Source: Sporosarcina sp. E16_8 (lineage in GTDB: Bacteria > Bacillota > Bacilli > Bacillales_A > Planococcaceae). Taken from it: DNA of 64,000 nucleotides. The stretch's first letter is position 1; every line of letters starts with the position of its first letter. The notes beneath the pieces are model-generated. The model had not been told where the DNA came from. It did not search any database and was given only the letters and a program-made list of their open reading frames with translations. Made by a program: the position numbers and the translations under genes. Positions 8,670 to 17,643 of the stretch are shown piece after piece. The DNA is taken from the NCBI RefSeq assembly GCF_017347095.1, contig NZ_JADPRZ010000005.1:1-64000 (forward strand), in the 5' to 3' direction.

Positions 8670-8889
8670 TATGGCTAAGGTGCAACATAGAGTTTGCACG
8701 TCCATGCCCTTGCGGAAATATTAAATAACTCTGTAAATATCCATTGGAAACATACACTCTATCTGTGATGATATAAACAATTTTTGTCTCTTGAAGAGAG
8801 ATAGAAAACGAAACATCGATATGACAAGCCGAAGAAAAGTATCCCCACACGGATGGGATAGTTGGCACAGACCTTGCTCTCTCGAAAGA
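8670..8889 (+). pseudogene. Decayed TnpB-like (IS200/IS605 accessory) fragment
   Basis: Read in broken frames, the plus strand gives phrases resembling the middle of IS605-family TnpB: KVQHRVCTSMPLRKY, then IENETSI, a stop, and QAEEKYPHTDGIVGTDLALS. The last contains a GIVGxDL sequence like the RuvC-I motif (GxDxG) that follows the beta-strand domain in TnpB. Several stops and shifts interrupt it and nothing is left of the zinc finger. A long inverted repeat follows 75 bases later. The call is a pattern match by eye and could be wrong. Confidence 0.35.
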
Positions 8890-8963
8890 TTAATTTCCTA
8901 ACGGGAGTTGTTCGCCAAAGTGTCGCCTCTGCCTATCCTATTGGGAGAATGTGAGTGTATGTT

Positions 8964-9009
8964 TGCGAAATAGAACCCCATGGCTTAAGCCATGGAGTTC
9001 TATTTCGTA
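8964..9009. repeat. Long inverted repeat centred on CCATGGCTTAAGCCATGG
   Basis: A near-perfect palindrome: TTGCGAAATAGAACCCCATGG on the left and CCATGGAGTTCTATTTCG on the right, with a self-complementary CTTAAG centre and one or two mismatches. It lies between the TnpB-like ruin and the DUF3243 gene, whose stop is 23 bases away. It may serve as that gene's terminator, or be an end hairpin of an old IS200/IS605-type element. Confidence 0.7.
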
Positions 9010-9032
9010 AAAACTTGTACTACTCGTTTTTA

Positions 9033-9338
9033 TTAAGCTTTCCGTACCATTTCCAGTAACATATGCGCAAGTGTGTGTTGCGCTTCTTTAGAACCGGAAT
9101 TCCATAGTTCCATTAACAATTTCTCTTCCCTGTTGCGAGGATCTTCGTGTTTGGCTAGATAATTTGCAACTAATTCTGTAGTTTTAGCAAGCTTTTCATC
9201 ACTCAAGCCCATGTTTTCCCCCAACTCAACTTTCTCGGAGAGGTACTGTTTGAATCGATTAAAGTTCTCTAAAATCTCGTCCTTTTTCTCGACGTCAATC
9301 TTAGATAACTCTTTTTGTACCTTATCCTTCATATCCAC
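9033..9338 (-). CDS. DUF3243 family protein (YmfJ-like)
   Basis: A soluble, highly charged, helical protein of about 101 residues. The phrases KVELGENMGLSDEKL, VANYLAKHEDPRNREEKLL and MELWNSGSKEAQHTLAHML match the DUF3243 family of Bacillales (YmfJ in B. subtilis), whose function is unknown. The N-terminus is about 15 residues longer than in YmfJ and rich in lysine. GTG 9338 is preferred because GGGGGTG stands about eight bases upstream; the ATG at 9332 is an alternative. It stands alone and is divergent from the two-component operon. Confidence 0.82.
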   Translation of the reverse strand: MDMKDKVQKELSKIDVEKKDEILENFNRFKQYLSEKVELGENMGLSDEKLAKTTELVANYLAKHEDPRNREEKLLMELWNSGSKEAQHTLAHMLLEMVRKA

Positions 9339-9674
9339 TAAAAACACCCCCTTTTTTGTTTGAACTCATATTGTTTACTTAAACTCAACATTATAAACAG
9401 GGAAATAATTACTTCTGTATTGTAGTAATAAATGAATGTATTTACTTACTTACTTGTAATTTGAACATACATACGTATTTTTTTAGTTCCACCAAACATC
9501 CTATTTTATATACCTATCCTAACAAAGCTGTATAATGTGAAGATGCCCTAAACGTTGATATTACTAGGTTAGTAATTAATAAATACCTCAATTTGCTAAG
9601 CGTTGTTTATACTGAGTTTACATGCGTCTACTAAAATGAACTAATCGTTGAGCAAAGAAAGAAGGCGTTCGCAT
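9339..9674. other. Divergent intergenic region
   Basis: A 336-base A+T-rich gap between the DUF3243 gene (minus) and the response regulator (plus). It must carry both promoters. The sequence TGTATAATG (9531-9539) is the clearest -10-like element on the plus strand. No hairpin or repeat stands out. Confidence 0.45.
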
Positions 9675-10349
9675 ATGGCGAAGGTATTAATTGTAGATGA
9701 TGATCCGCATATGCGGGAATTGGTCGGACTTTTCTTACGTCCAGAAGGCTTTGAAATAGAGGAAGCATGCGATGGTATTGAAGCATTGGCAACTCTAGGG
9801 TCATTTAAGGCAGACTTGGTACTATTGGATATTATGATGCCAAACATGGATGGATGGGAGCTGTGCCGAGAAATTAGAAAACAGTTTGATATCCCCCTTC
9901 TAATGCTGACAGCCAAAGGAGACACGGCGCAGAAGGTTAAAGGGTTTGAGTTAGGCACGGACGATTATCTTGTGAAACCGTTTGAGCCAGTTGAGCTTGT
10001 TGCACGAGTGAAAGCATTACTTAAGCGCTATAGAATTGCAATCTCGCAGACGGTCCAGTTGGGCGAACTGATGATGAACGGTAAAACACATGAAGTGTTT
10101 TTGGCAAACCGAAATGTAGAGCTACCGTTGAAAGAATTTGAATTGTTGTTTAAGTTAGCGAGCTATCCTGGTAAAACCTTTTCGCGGGAGCAGTTGATTG
10201 AGGATATATGGGGGTATGATTACGAAGGCACAGATCGAACGGTTGACGTGCATATTAATCGAGTGCGCGAACGTTTTTCCGACAACCTTGGTTCATTTAA
10301 AATTAGCACCATTCGTGGGTTAGGTTATCGCCTAGAGGTAGAAGGTTGA
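9675..10349 (+). CDS. OmpR/PhoB family response regulator
   Basis: Cytosolic transcription factor activated by phosphorylation. The receiver domain (about 1-118) has the acidic pair VDDD near the N-terminus, the phospho-acceptor Asp52 in LVLLDIMMP, the Thr of LMLTAKG and Lys of VKPF. The C-terminal winged helix (about 130-224) contains PLKEFELLFKLAS and TVDVHINRVRERF. ATG 9675 is preferred over TTG 9648 because the protein then begins MAKVLIVDDD as in family members. Its stop overlaps the start of the histidine kinase, and an ABC exporter pair follows, so it probably controls that exporter. Confidence 0.95.
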   Translation: MAKVLIVDDDPHMRELVGLFLRPEGFEIEEACDGIEALATLGSFKADLVLLDIMMPNMDGWELCREIRKQFDIPLLMLTAKGDTAQKVKGFELGTDDYLVKPFEPVELVARVKALLKRYRIAISQTVQLGELMMNGKTHEVFLANRNVELPLKEFELLFKLASYPGKTFSREQLIEDIWGYDYEGTDRTVDVHINRVRERFSDNLGSFKISTIRGLGYRLEVEG

Positions 10350-11389
10350 GAAAAGTACTGCGTATTGGAATGGCTGTATTTGCGTGGTTAATCATCACTG
10401 TCAGCTACTGGTCGCTATCTTACTTAGGAACTTCGTTCATTCATATAAAATGGGATTTGCATACTAGTGACTTCTTTAGAGGGATGATTACGTTGTTCGC
10501 GATGATTTTCCTGTTCATTGTCACTAGCTGGATTTTTTCGAGGTTTGCTTCTCCGCGGCGAGTGGATTTTTTCACAATGATGATTGATGCAATGCGAAGA
10601 ATTTCTAAGGGTGATTATAATATCGAGTTAGCGAATCAATTTAAGCATAAAAAGAACCATCCTTTTGGAAAAATTGTAGAAAGTATTAATGAGATGGCGG
10701 TAGAGCTGAATCAAATAGAGCAAATGCGTCAAGAGTTTATCTCCAATGTATCGCATGAAATCCAATCGCCACTTGCCTCGATTAGTGGTTTTGCAACTGT
10801 TTTGAAGCAAAGCGATTTAACGCCACATGAACGGGAACGTTATCTTGAGATTATAGAGACAGAAAGCAGACGATTAGCCAATCTGAGCGATAACTTATTG
10901 AAGTTAACATCCATAGAGTCTCAACATCACCCTTTTGAGCCAATAACGTACCGATTGGATAAGCAAATTCGTGAAATCATTCTATCCTGTGAACCGCAGT
11001 GGGTTGCAAAATCGTTAGAATTGGATATTTCATTAGATGAAGTAGAAATCACCGCCGACGAAGAACTGATGACACAAGTATGGATTAATCTCATTAATAA
11101 TAGTATCAAGTTCACACCCATCGGCAACAGCCTGAAAATTGTTCTACTCAAGCGTGGTCAAGAAGCAGTTGTGACCATTGCGGATACAGGAATGGGCATA
11201 GCAGAGGAAGATCAAGCACATATATTTGAGCGTTTTTATAAAGTGGATAAATCACGTAATCGTACGCTGGGTGGAAGTGGTTTAGGCTTGTCGATTACGA
11301 AGAAAATCATCGATATGCATGATGGTTCCATTCAAGTACAAAGTAAATTGAATGAAGGTAGCCTGTTTACGGTCACTTTTCCAATGTAA
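10346..11389 (+). CDS. Membrane sensor histidine kinase
   Basis: Partner of the preceding response regulator; its TTG start overlaps the regulator's TGA by four bases. The 347-residue protein has two membrane helices (about 7-30 and 46-66) with a very short outside loop of some 15 residues, a HAMP linker, a dimerisation domain with the phospho-acceptor His137 in SNVSHEIQSPLASISGF, and a HATPase domain with the N box INNSIKFTP, DTGMGIAEED and GGSGLGLSI. The tiny extracellular part suggests it senses a membrane-buried or transporter-derived signal, as in bacitracin-type stress kinases. The ligand is unknown. Confidence 0.95.
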   Translation: MRKVLRIGMAVFAWLIITVSYWSLSYLGTSFIHIKWDLHTSDFFRGMITLFAMIFLFIVTSWIFSRFASPRRVDFFTMMIDAMRRISKGDYNIELANQFKHKKNHPFGKIVESINEMAVELNQIEQMRQEFISNVSHEIQSPLASISGFATVLKQSDLTPHERERYLEIIETESRRLANLSDNLLKLTSIESQHHPFEPITYRLDKQIREIILSCEPQWVAKSLELDISLDEVEITADEELMTQVWINLINNSIKFTPIGNSLKIVLLKRGQEAVVTIADTGMGIAEEDQAHIFERFYKVDKSRNRTLGGSGLGLSITKKIIDMHDGSIQVQSKLNEGSLFTVTFPM

Positions 11390-11434
11390 GAGAGTGGCTG
11401 TCAGGAAGTCTATAGAACAAGGAGAATCTGTGGA

Positions 11435-13159
11435 ATGGTAAAACTATTAAAAAATCTATCCGTGTATAAATGGATTGTACTAGCGATATTAGGGCTTGTT
11501 TTCATTCAATCGATGTCGGATCTATTTTTGCCGACGCTAATGGCGGATATTATCGACAAAGGGGTCGTCGTCGGTGACATTCCGTATATTTGGAAAATCG
11601 GAGGAATCATGCTGTTGGTTGCTGCACTTGGGGCGGTTGCATCTGTTGTTGCGAGTTACTACTCTTCAAAAGCAGCAATGGGATTCGGACGGGATATTCG
11701 CCGTAAAGTATTTGATCATGTAGAGAACTTTTCCCTTCAAGATTTTGATGAAATTGGCACGGCATCACTGATTACAAGAACGACGAATGATATTACGCAA
11801 GTGCAGCAAGTGGTCATTATGATGCTGCGGATGGTCGTAAGTGCTCCGATTATGTTGGTCGGTGGTATTATAATGGCTGTTTCAAAGGATGCAAAATTAT
11901 CGTTAATCATCGTTGCAGCAATGCCTATATTAATCGGTTCAGTGTTGCTAATTCTTTATAAAGGGGTACCGCTGTTCCAAACAGTGCAAACGCGATTGGA
12001 CCGGCTAAACCTTGTTTTACGCGAGAACTTAACTGGCATTCGCGTGATTCGTGCGTTTAACCGTGAAAAGCAAGAGCAGGTTCGCCTAAAGAAAGCGAAT
12101 AAAGATCTGACTGATGTATCGATCAAGGTAAACAAAATGATGGCATTTTTAATGCCTGTCATGATGCTCGTTATGAACCTAACCGTTGTAGGCATCATTT
12201 GGTTTGGTGGAATTCGAATTGATAATGGTGCTATGCAAATCGGGGATTTGATGGCATTTATTCAATACGTCATGCAGATCATGTTCGCACTTGTTATGGC
12301 ATCGATGATGTTTGTTATGATACCTAGGGCTGCTGTTTCAGCAAAACGGATTAACGAAGTGCTTGCGATGAAGCCAATGTTTCTGAATGAAGGAACTAAA
12401 AAAGCGGACAAAGAGCCCGGTACACTGGAATTTGATCGTGTATCATTCAGCTATCCTGGTGCCGAGGCTCTAGCGTTATCGGATATTAGTTTTACGGCGA
12501 AACCGGGTGAAGTGACCGCTATTATTGGCGGAACAGGCGCTGGGAAAACAACGCTAATTAACTTAATCCCACGGTTTTATGACGTGACTTCCGGTACGAT
12601 TCGTGTCAATGGTGTTGATATTCGTGAATCATCACAAGAAGAAGTACGATCGAAAATCGGATTCGTCCCACAAAAAGCACTGCTCTTTTCCGGTACGATT
12701 GCTGAAAACATTCGGTTCGGTAAACAAGATGCAACGCTAGATGAAATCGAACATGCTGCTCGTATTGCACAAGCAGAAGATTTTATTTCGCGGATGAATG
12801 ACGGCTACGATTCAGTTATATCTCAAGGTGGATCGAATGTATCTGGCGGTCAGAAACAGCGACTGTCCATTGCACGTGCGTTAATTCGCAAACCGGATAT
12901 TTATATTTTCGATGATAGTTTCTCTGCGCTTGATTACAAAACAGATGCCAATTTACGTGCTGCGTTAAAAAATGAAACGAAGCAAGCGACCGTCGTAATC
13001 GTTGCACAACGTGTTAGTACCGTAGTCGATGCCGATCAAATCATTGTCATAGACAACGGTGGAATTGCTGGCATTGGTACGCACGAGGAACTTCTTGAAC
13101 AAAATCTGGTTTATCGTGAAATCGTCGAATCACAGATCTCGGAGGAGGAAATCGCATGA
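11435..13159 (+). CDS. Heterodimeric ABC exporter subunit A (degenerate ATPase site)
   Basis: Half-transporter of 574 residues: six membrane helices (about 1-310) and a nucleotide-binding domain with Walker A GGTGAGKTT, signature VSGGQ and Walker B IYIFDDS. The catalytic glutamate after Walker B is Asp and the switch histidine is Gln (VVIVAQRVST). So its own Walker site is non-catalytic, while its signature motif is canonical. The next gene has the opposite pattern. Such asymmetry is known for BmrCD, LmrCD and TM287/288 exporters. It begins 45 bases after the kinase and overlaps the partner gene by ATGA. The arrangement recalls the B. subtilis yfiB-yfiC pair. Substrate not known; drugs or antimicrobial peptides are plausible. 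Confidence 0.93.
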   Translation: MVKLLKNLSVYKWIVLAILGLVFIQSMSDLFLPTLMADIIDKGVVVGDIPYIWKIGGIMLLVAALGAVASVVASYYSSKAAMGFGRDIRRKVFDHVENFSLQDFDEIGTASLITRTTNDITQVQQVVIMMLRMVVSAPIMLVGGIIMAVSKDAKLSLIIVAAMPILIGSVLLILYKGVPLFQTVQTRLDRLNLVLRENLTGIRVIRAFNREKQEQVRLKKANKDLTDVSIKVNKMMAFLMPVMMLVMNLTVVGIIWFGGIRIDNGAMQIGDLMAFIQYVMQIMFALVMASMMFVMIPRAAVSAKRINEVLAMKPMFLNEGTKKADKEPGTLEFDRVSFSYPGAEALALSDISFTAKPGEVTAIIGGTGAGKTTLINLIPRFYDVTSGTIRVNGVDIRESSQEEVRSKIGFVPQKALLFSGTIAENIRFGKQDATLDEIEHAARIAQAEDFISRMNDGYDSVISQGGSNVSGGQKQRLSIARALIRKPDIYIFDDSFSALDYKTDANLRAALKNETKQATVVIVAQRVSTVVDADQIIVIDNGGIAGIGTHEELLEQNLVYREIVESQISEEEIA

Positions 13160-15021
13160 GTGAACAAAAACAGTCACGACCTCAAGGCGGAGCCCCGATG
13201 GGACCTGGCGGAGGAAATATGATGATGATGATGTCGGGCAAAAAGGCCAAGGATTTTAAAGGTACGTTACGCCGCCTGATTGGTTATTTATTGCCCCGTC
13301 GCAATGCATTAATCGCTGTATTTTTTGCAGCAATTTTAAGTACTGTATTCATGATTGCAGGTCCTAAAATAATGGGGAATGCGATTACTGAACTATTTGA
13401 AGGTGCTTATGGCAAGGTCACAGGCGTGCCAGGAGCCTCGATTGATTTTGAAGCAATCGGTAAGCTACTCCTTTTACTAGCTGGGTTGTATGTGGTCAGT
13501 AGCTTATTTAGCTATATCCAACAATACATCATGTCGAGTGTGGCACAAAAAACGGTGTATGATTTACGGGAAGACGTCAACGGGAAGCTTAAGAAACTAC
13601 CGCTTAAATATTACGACGGCCGCCCTGTTGGTGAAACACTTAGTCGGGTAACGAATGATATTGATACAATTGGAAGCACATTGCAACAAAGTTTGACACA
13701 ATTTATCACATCGGTTGTTACAATTGTCGGGATTCTGATCATGATGTTAACGATCAGTCCTGTGTTAACCCTTATTGCGCTCGTCAGTTTACCTCTATCG
13801 CTGTTTGGCATTCGGCCGATTTTGAAAAGGTCACAAAAACATTTCGCCGATCAACAACGTACGCTTGGTCAATTGAATAGCCATGTTGAAGAGATGTATA
13901 CAGGTCACCAAGTCGTCAAAGCATTTGGCCATGAGCGAAAGTCCGTTGCTGAATTTGATGAAGTGAATGAACAATTATATGATGCGGGCCGTAAAGCTCA
14001 ATTCATTTCGGGGATTATCATGCCAATGATGTCTTTGATTGGGAACCTCAGCTATGTCGTTATCTGTGTTGTTGGTGGTATTTTAGTGACACAGCGCGCC
14101 ATCTCAATCGGGGATATTCAAGCATTCATTACGTATACACGTCAATTCACGCAGCCGATTATGCAAACCGCAAATATCGCAAATATCATTCAGTCAACAG
14201 TCGCGGCAGCAGAGCGTGTCTTTGAACTGCTTGATGAGGAAGAAGAAATAAAAGAAGTCACGACAGTGAGTTTAACGTGCGCACAAGGAACTGTCTCCTT
14301 TGAACACGTCGACTTTGGTTACGGGGATGATTTGTTAATTGAAGATATGAACATTGACGTGCAACCAGGTCAAACAGTCGCTATTGTGGGACCAACTGGT
14401 GCCGGGAAAACGACATTGATTAATTTATTAATGCGTTTTTACGAACTGAACGGCGGGAAGATTACAATTGACGGACTCGATACACGGGATATGTCTCGTG
14501 AAGATCTTCGAACGACTTTTGGAATGGTTCTCCAAGATACATGGCTATTTAATGGGTCGATTAAAGAAAACATCGCTTTCGGAAAAGAAGGCGCAACGGA
14601 TGATGAGATTTTCGCTGCATCCAAAATGGCTCATGCCGATCACTTTATTCGTACATTGCCGGAGGGCTATGACACGGTCTTGAATGAGGAAGCATCAAAC
14701 ATTTCACAAGGACAAAAGCAACTCATTACGATAGCCCGTGCTGTTCTGGCAAATCCTCCTATTATGATTTTGGATGAAGCGACGTCGAGTGTAGATACAC
14801 GGACGGAACTCCTCATTCAACAGGCGATGAATCGTTTAATGGAAGGGCGAACGAGCTTCGTCATTGCTCACCGTCTTTCAACGATTCGGGATGCTGATTT
14901 AATCATCGTGATGGATCAAGGGAAGGTAATTGAACAAGGGACACATAAAGAGCTGCTGGAGGAAAATGGCTTTTACGCAGATCTGTACAACAGCCAGTTT
15001 TCTACTAAACCTGCAGTGTAA
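13156..15021 (+). CDS. Heterodimeric ABC exporter subunit B (catalytic ATPase site)
   Basis: Partner half-transporter of 621 residues. A Gly/Met-rich cytosolic leader (GGAPMGPGGGNMMMMM) precedes six membrane helices and an ATPase domain with Walker A GPTGAGKTT, Walker B IMILDEATSSVD with the catalytic glutamate, and the switch His of FVIAHRLST. Its signature is ISQGQ in place of LSGGQ. Together with subunit A this predicts one catalytic and one degenerate ATP site per dimer. A GGAGG ribosome binding site lies inside the end of subunit A. The operon ends here, followed by GC-rich repeats and a terminator. Confidence 0.94.
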   Translation: MSEQKQSRPQGGAPMGPGGGNMMMMMSGKKAKDFKGTLRRLIGYLLPRRNALIAVFFAAILSTVFMIAGPKIMGNAITELFEGAYGKVTGVPGASIDFEAIGKLLLLLAGLYVVSSLFSYIQQYIMSSVAQKTVYDLREDVNGKLKKLPLKYYDGRPVGETLSRVTNDIDTIGSTLQQSLTQFITSVVTIVGILIMMLTISPVLTLIALVSLPLSLFGIRPILKRSQKHFADQQRTLGQLNSHVEEMYTGHQVVKAFGHERKSVAEFDEVNEQLYDAGRKAQFISGIIMPMMSLIGNLSYVVICVVGGILVTQRAISIGDIQAFITYTRQFTQPIMQTANIANIIQSTVAAAERVFELLDEEEEIKEVTTVSLTCAQGTVSFEHVDFGYGDDLLIEDMNIDVQPGQTVAIVGPTGAGKTTLINLLMRFYELNGGKITIDGLDTRDMSREDLRTTFGMVLQDTWLFNGSIKENIAFGKEGATDDEIFAASKMAHADHFIRTLPEGYDTVLNEEASNISQGQKQLITIARAVLANPPIMILDEATSSVDTRTELLIQQAMNRLMEGRTSFVIAHRLSTIRDADLIIVMDQGKVIEQGTHKELLEENGFYADLYNSQFSTKPAV

Positions 15022-15023
15022 TT

Positions 15024-15446
15024 ACAAAAGCGGAAGCGCCTGTTCTGCCCCGACAAGCAGGAGGGATGCAGTTCAATCCCTCCCGGAAGGCTTGAAGATA
15101 AAGGCGCTCTTTGCCTTTATCAGCAAGACTGAAGTGACTCGAGGGGCAAGGCGCTTGAGTCTGGATGTTACAAAAGCGGAAGCGCATGTACTGCCCCGAC
15201 AAGCACTGTAGGTAAAGGAAGGGCAGTCACGCAACGCCTCGTCCTGCAGCAATGACTGCATGACCCACATCGTGTGGGCCCAGGGGCAGGGCGCTGGAGT
15301 CTGGACGAGACAAAAGCGAAAGCGCATGTACTGCCCCGACAAGCACTGTAGGTAAAGAAAGGCAGTCACACAACGCCGCGTCCTGCGGCAATGACTGCAT
15401 GACCCACATTCTGTGGGCCCAGGGGCAGGGCGCTGGAGTCTGGACG
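15024..15446. repeat. Three tandem copies of a ~137-bp GC-rich repeat
   Basis: Three head-to-tail units (about 15024-15165, 15170-15306, 15310-15446) each begin ACAAAAGCG(G/A)AAGCGC.TG and end GGCGCTKGAGTCTGGA. The second and third are nearly identical and contain GCACTGTAGGTAAAG, a GTCCTGC(A/G)GCAATGACTGCATGACCCACA block and TGTGGGCCCAGGGGCAGGGCGCTGGAGT. The first keeps the ends but has a different middle. Several inner segments are self-complementary, so RNA copies would fold. Related pieces occur at 25741, 52222, 58770 and 63170 in this window. The base composition is clearly richer in G+C than the flanks. It behaves like a dispersed, non-coding, bcr-type intergenic repeat. Confidence 0.9.
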
Positions 15447-15449
15447 ACA

Positions 15450-15495
15450 TAAAAATACCCCATCCTCGAATTTGTTTCTGGGATGGGGTATTTTT
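15450..15495. terminator. Bidirectional terminator between the repeats and yfkAB
   Basis: AAAAATACCCCATCC pairs with GGATGGGGTATTTTT across a loop of about 16 bases. A and T runs on the two sides allow action in both directions. Confidence 0.88.
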
Positions 15496-15569
15496 ATGCC
15501 CTTGCGAATCGGCCTTTTGAGGTGCATACTATTTTAGTAGCTTATTATACGTATAGGAGTTAATTTATT

Positions 15570-16700
15570 ATGAAAACTGATTTAGTAACACTCAAAAAAA
15601 TGTCACCTGCTTACGATCCATGGGAAGCATACTTGGATGTGCAGGAGCATGGCAAACTGACATTGTCGAGCATTGAATTCACGACGACGTATTTATGCAA
15701 TATGCGCTGTGAACATTGCGCAGTCGGGTATATGTTACAGCATAAAGATCCGGACGCATTACAAGTAGCATTACTACTTTCTCGCCTAGATGAAATTCCT
15801 CATTTACGAACAATAAGTATCACAGGCGGAGAGCCAATGTTCTCTAAAAAGTCTATAGAGAACTATGTTTTGCCGTTATTGAAATATGCACATGAACGCG
15901 GAGTCCGCACACAGATGAATTCGAACTTAACGATGCCACTCGACCGTTATATGGCGATTGCACCCTATCTGGACGTCTTACATATTTCGCATAACTGGGG
16001 CACAGTCGACGACTTCGTGGATGGTGGATTCGCCAATATGGAACGCAAACCACCTCGAGAACGCCGCGCTGAGCAATTCCAGCGGATGATCGATAACAGC
16101 CGAGCATTGGCTGAAGCGGGTGTCATGGTTTCAGCAGAGACAATGTTGAATAAACGGACGTTGCCGCATCTAGAGCATATTCATCGACAAGTGGTAGAGG
16201 AAATGAAATGTGCGAGGCACGAAATTCACCCAATGTACCCAAGTGACTTCGCTTCACAGCTTGAAGTGCTTTCTTTAGATGAAACGCGTAAAGCGATTCA
16301 TGAGCTGCTAGATCACCGTGATGACGATGTCTGGATGCTGTTTGGTACACTGCCATTTTATGCATGTAGCGATAACGAAGATGATTTGGCACTGTTAAAG
16401 CGAATTTACAGCAGTAAAAACGTATCGGTGCGTAATGATCCTGATGGCAGATCCCGTCTGAATGTTAATATATTCACTGGCGATGTGATTGTTACGGATT
16501 TTGGTGATACACCGCCAATGGGCAATATTCAAACGGAATCGCTTCCTGTAATGCTCGACCGCTGGCTTGAGCGACCACTTGCAAAAACGATTGGTTGCCA
16601 TTGTCCCGCGGTTAACTGCTTAGGACCGAATCTATTGGTAAAATATGCGTATTATCCTGAGATGGATTTCACGAAGAGGATTGCGGCTATTACATGTTAA
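15570..16700 (+). CDS. yfkAB: Radical SAM/CxCxxxxC motif protein YfkAB
   Basis: A radical S-adenosylmethionine protein of 376 residues. The iron-sulphur site is CNMRCEHC (about 43-50, CxxxCxxC), followed by ITGGEPMF. The C-terminus carries CHCPAVNC, the second CxCxxxxC motif that names the YfkAB family and may hold another cluster. The substrate of the family is not known. The gene stands alone between two strong terminators, with a ribosome binding site ATAGGAG before the ATG. Length and both motifs are complete, so it is likely functional. Confidence 0.93.
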   Translation: MKTDLVTLKKMSPAYDPWEAYLDVQEHGKLTLSSIEFTTTYLCNMRCEHCAVGYMLQHKDPDALQVALLLSRLDEIPHLRTISITGGEPMFSKKSIENYVLPLLKYAHERGVRTQMNSNLTMPLDRYMAIAPYLDVLHISHNWGTVDDFVDGGFANMERKPPRERRAEQFQRMIDNSRALAEAGVMVSAETMLNKRTLPHLEHIHRQVVEEMKCARHEIHPMYPSDFASQLEVLSLDETRKAIHELLDHRDDDVWMLFGTLPFYACSDNEDDLALLKRIYSSKNVSVRNDPDGRSRLNVNIFTGDVIVTDFGDTPPMGNIQTESLPVMLDRWLERPLAKTIGCHCPAVNCLGPNLLVKYAYYPEMDFTKRIAAITC

Positions 16701-16708
16701 GCTAAACT

Positions 16709-16758
16709 AAAAACGACACCACTATGAGCATTTGAACGCTCATAATGGTGTCGTTTTT
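16709..16758 (+). terminator. Terminator after yfkAB
   Basis: AAAAACGACACCA and TGGTGTCGTTTTT form the stem, extended by TATGAGC/GCTCATA with a small internal mismatch. It ends in five T. Confidence 0.9.
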
Positions 16759-17161
16759 AGGTGGATGAAGTGTTTTTCTTTAATTGAATAAAATAGTAGG
16801 ATTATTATGGTGAAATAGAAGCAACTAAAGAAAATGGAGGAGAACTTAAAAATGTCCATGATAACTATTGAAAAGGCATCATTACTGTCTTTTTCGCTTA
16901 ATTAAAAACCCGTTATTGTTATTCAATCATACGCAGTACGATAAGAAATTATATAAATACTGCACTTTTGAGTTGCAAAATAGGAAAGGCATACTCAAAT
17001 AGCCTTTCATCCAATGAAAAAAGAATCAATTCAAGAGCAACCGAGTAAGACGTAAAGCAAATAAGTTACATGACTGACTTATTTTTGTACTATAAAATTA
17101 TGGAGTTAAATCTGAATAGTATAATACTATTGGTCTCATATACCGGGAGAGTGAAGAGGAA
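16759..17161. other. Intergenic region, nothing firm
   Basis: About 400 A+T-rich bases. A 17-codon frame (16852-16905, starting MSMITIEKASLLSF) sits behind GGAGGAGAAC but ends almost at once; it may be the start of a lost gene. No transposon ends or RNA motif are visible. Confidence 0.4.
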
Positions 17162-17571
17162 GTGCTTAAAAGAAAAGCGATTGCTTTATTGCTCTCTGTC
17201 CTACTAGCTATTCCAATTAGTGGTTTTTGTTTCATGCTTATAGAAAGTAGTTCAATACGGGAAGTACCCGGGCTAATCGTTTTTGCTAGTATGTTTGTAA
17301 CCCCTGTGATTCTTTTATATGGGGTACCTGTATCAATTCTGTCAGATAAAATGAGCAATAGATTCATAGGCGTGAAACGAGTTCTTTTTGCATTTTTATC
17401 CATCTATTCCTGGGTATCAGTTTTTCCTTCTTTTTTATTTTGATAGCTGATTCTAGGTCAATCTTGACAAATTATAATGGTGGCGACTTGTATGTCTTAG
17501 CTGCTTCAGCACTCGCCTCAATCTTACTTTTTGGAATGGATGAAACTTTGAGGATGTTTCAAGCAGAATAA
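17162..17571 (+). pseudogene. Small membrane protein, frameshifted
   Basis: A GTG start behind AGTGAAGAGGA opens a hydrophobic protein (LLSVLLAIPISGFCFMLI, then VTPVILLYGVPVSIL) that stops at 17443. In the next frame the sequence goes on without a break as ILIADSRSILTNYNGGD and LAASALASILLFGMDETLRM, ending at 17571. Joined across the run CTTTTTTATTTT near 17432-17442, the two parts give a coherent protein of about 135 residues with three or four membrane segments. A single-base change in the T run, or a sequencing error, explains the break. Family not recognised. Confidence 0.6.
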
Positions 17572-17597
17572 GTTTTAAGCTTTCCTTATTCAAGCAG

Positions 17598-17631
17598 CGA
17601 GTTCGCTAAATTTAGTTGAACTCTTTTTTTT
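17598..17631 (+). terminator. Terminator upstream of the sigma factor operon
   Basis: GAGTTC and GAACTC form a six-bp stem, possibly extended, followed by eight T. It ends the frameshifted membrane gene. Confidence 0.65.
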
Positions 17632-17643
17632 GAAAAAATAAAG

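Noticed and set aside
8662..8868. 68-codon frame on the minus strand
   Set aside because: No ribosome binding site and odd composition; the plus strand has the better TnpB-like reading.
15024..15446. Possible CRISPR array
   Set aside because: Units are long and nearly identical throughout, without short repeats alternating with unique spacers.
15005..15463. Several minus-strand frames of 65-125 codons in the repeat block
   Set aside because: They repeat the same Pro/Cys-rich phrases because they lie in the GC-rich repeat units; no starts with ribosome binding sites.
17098..17403. 101-codon minus-strand frame
   Set aside because: Antisense to the small membrane gene, which has a good GTG start and hydrophobic segments.
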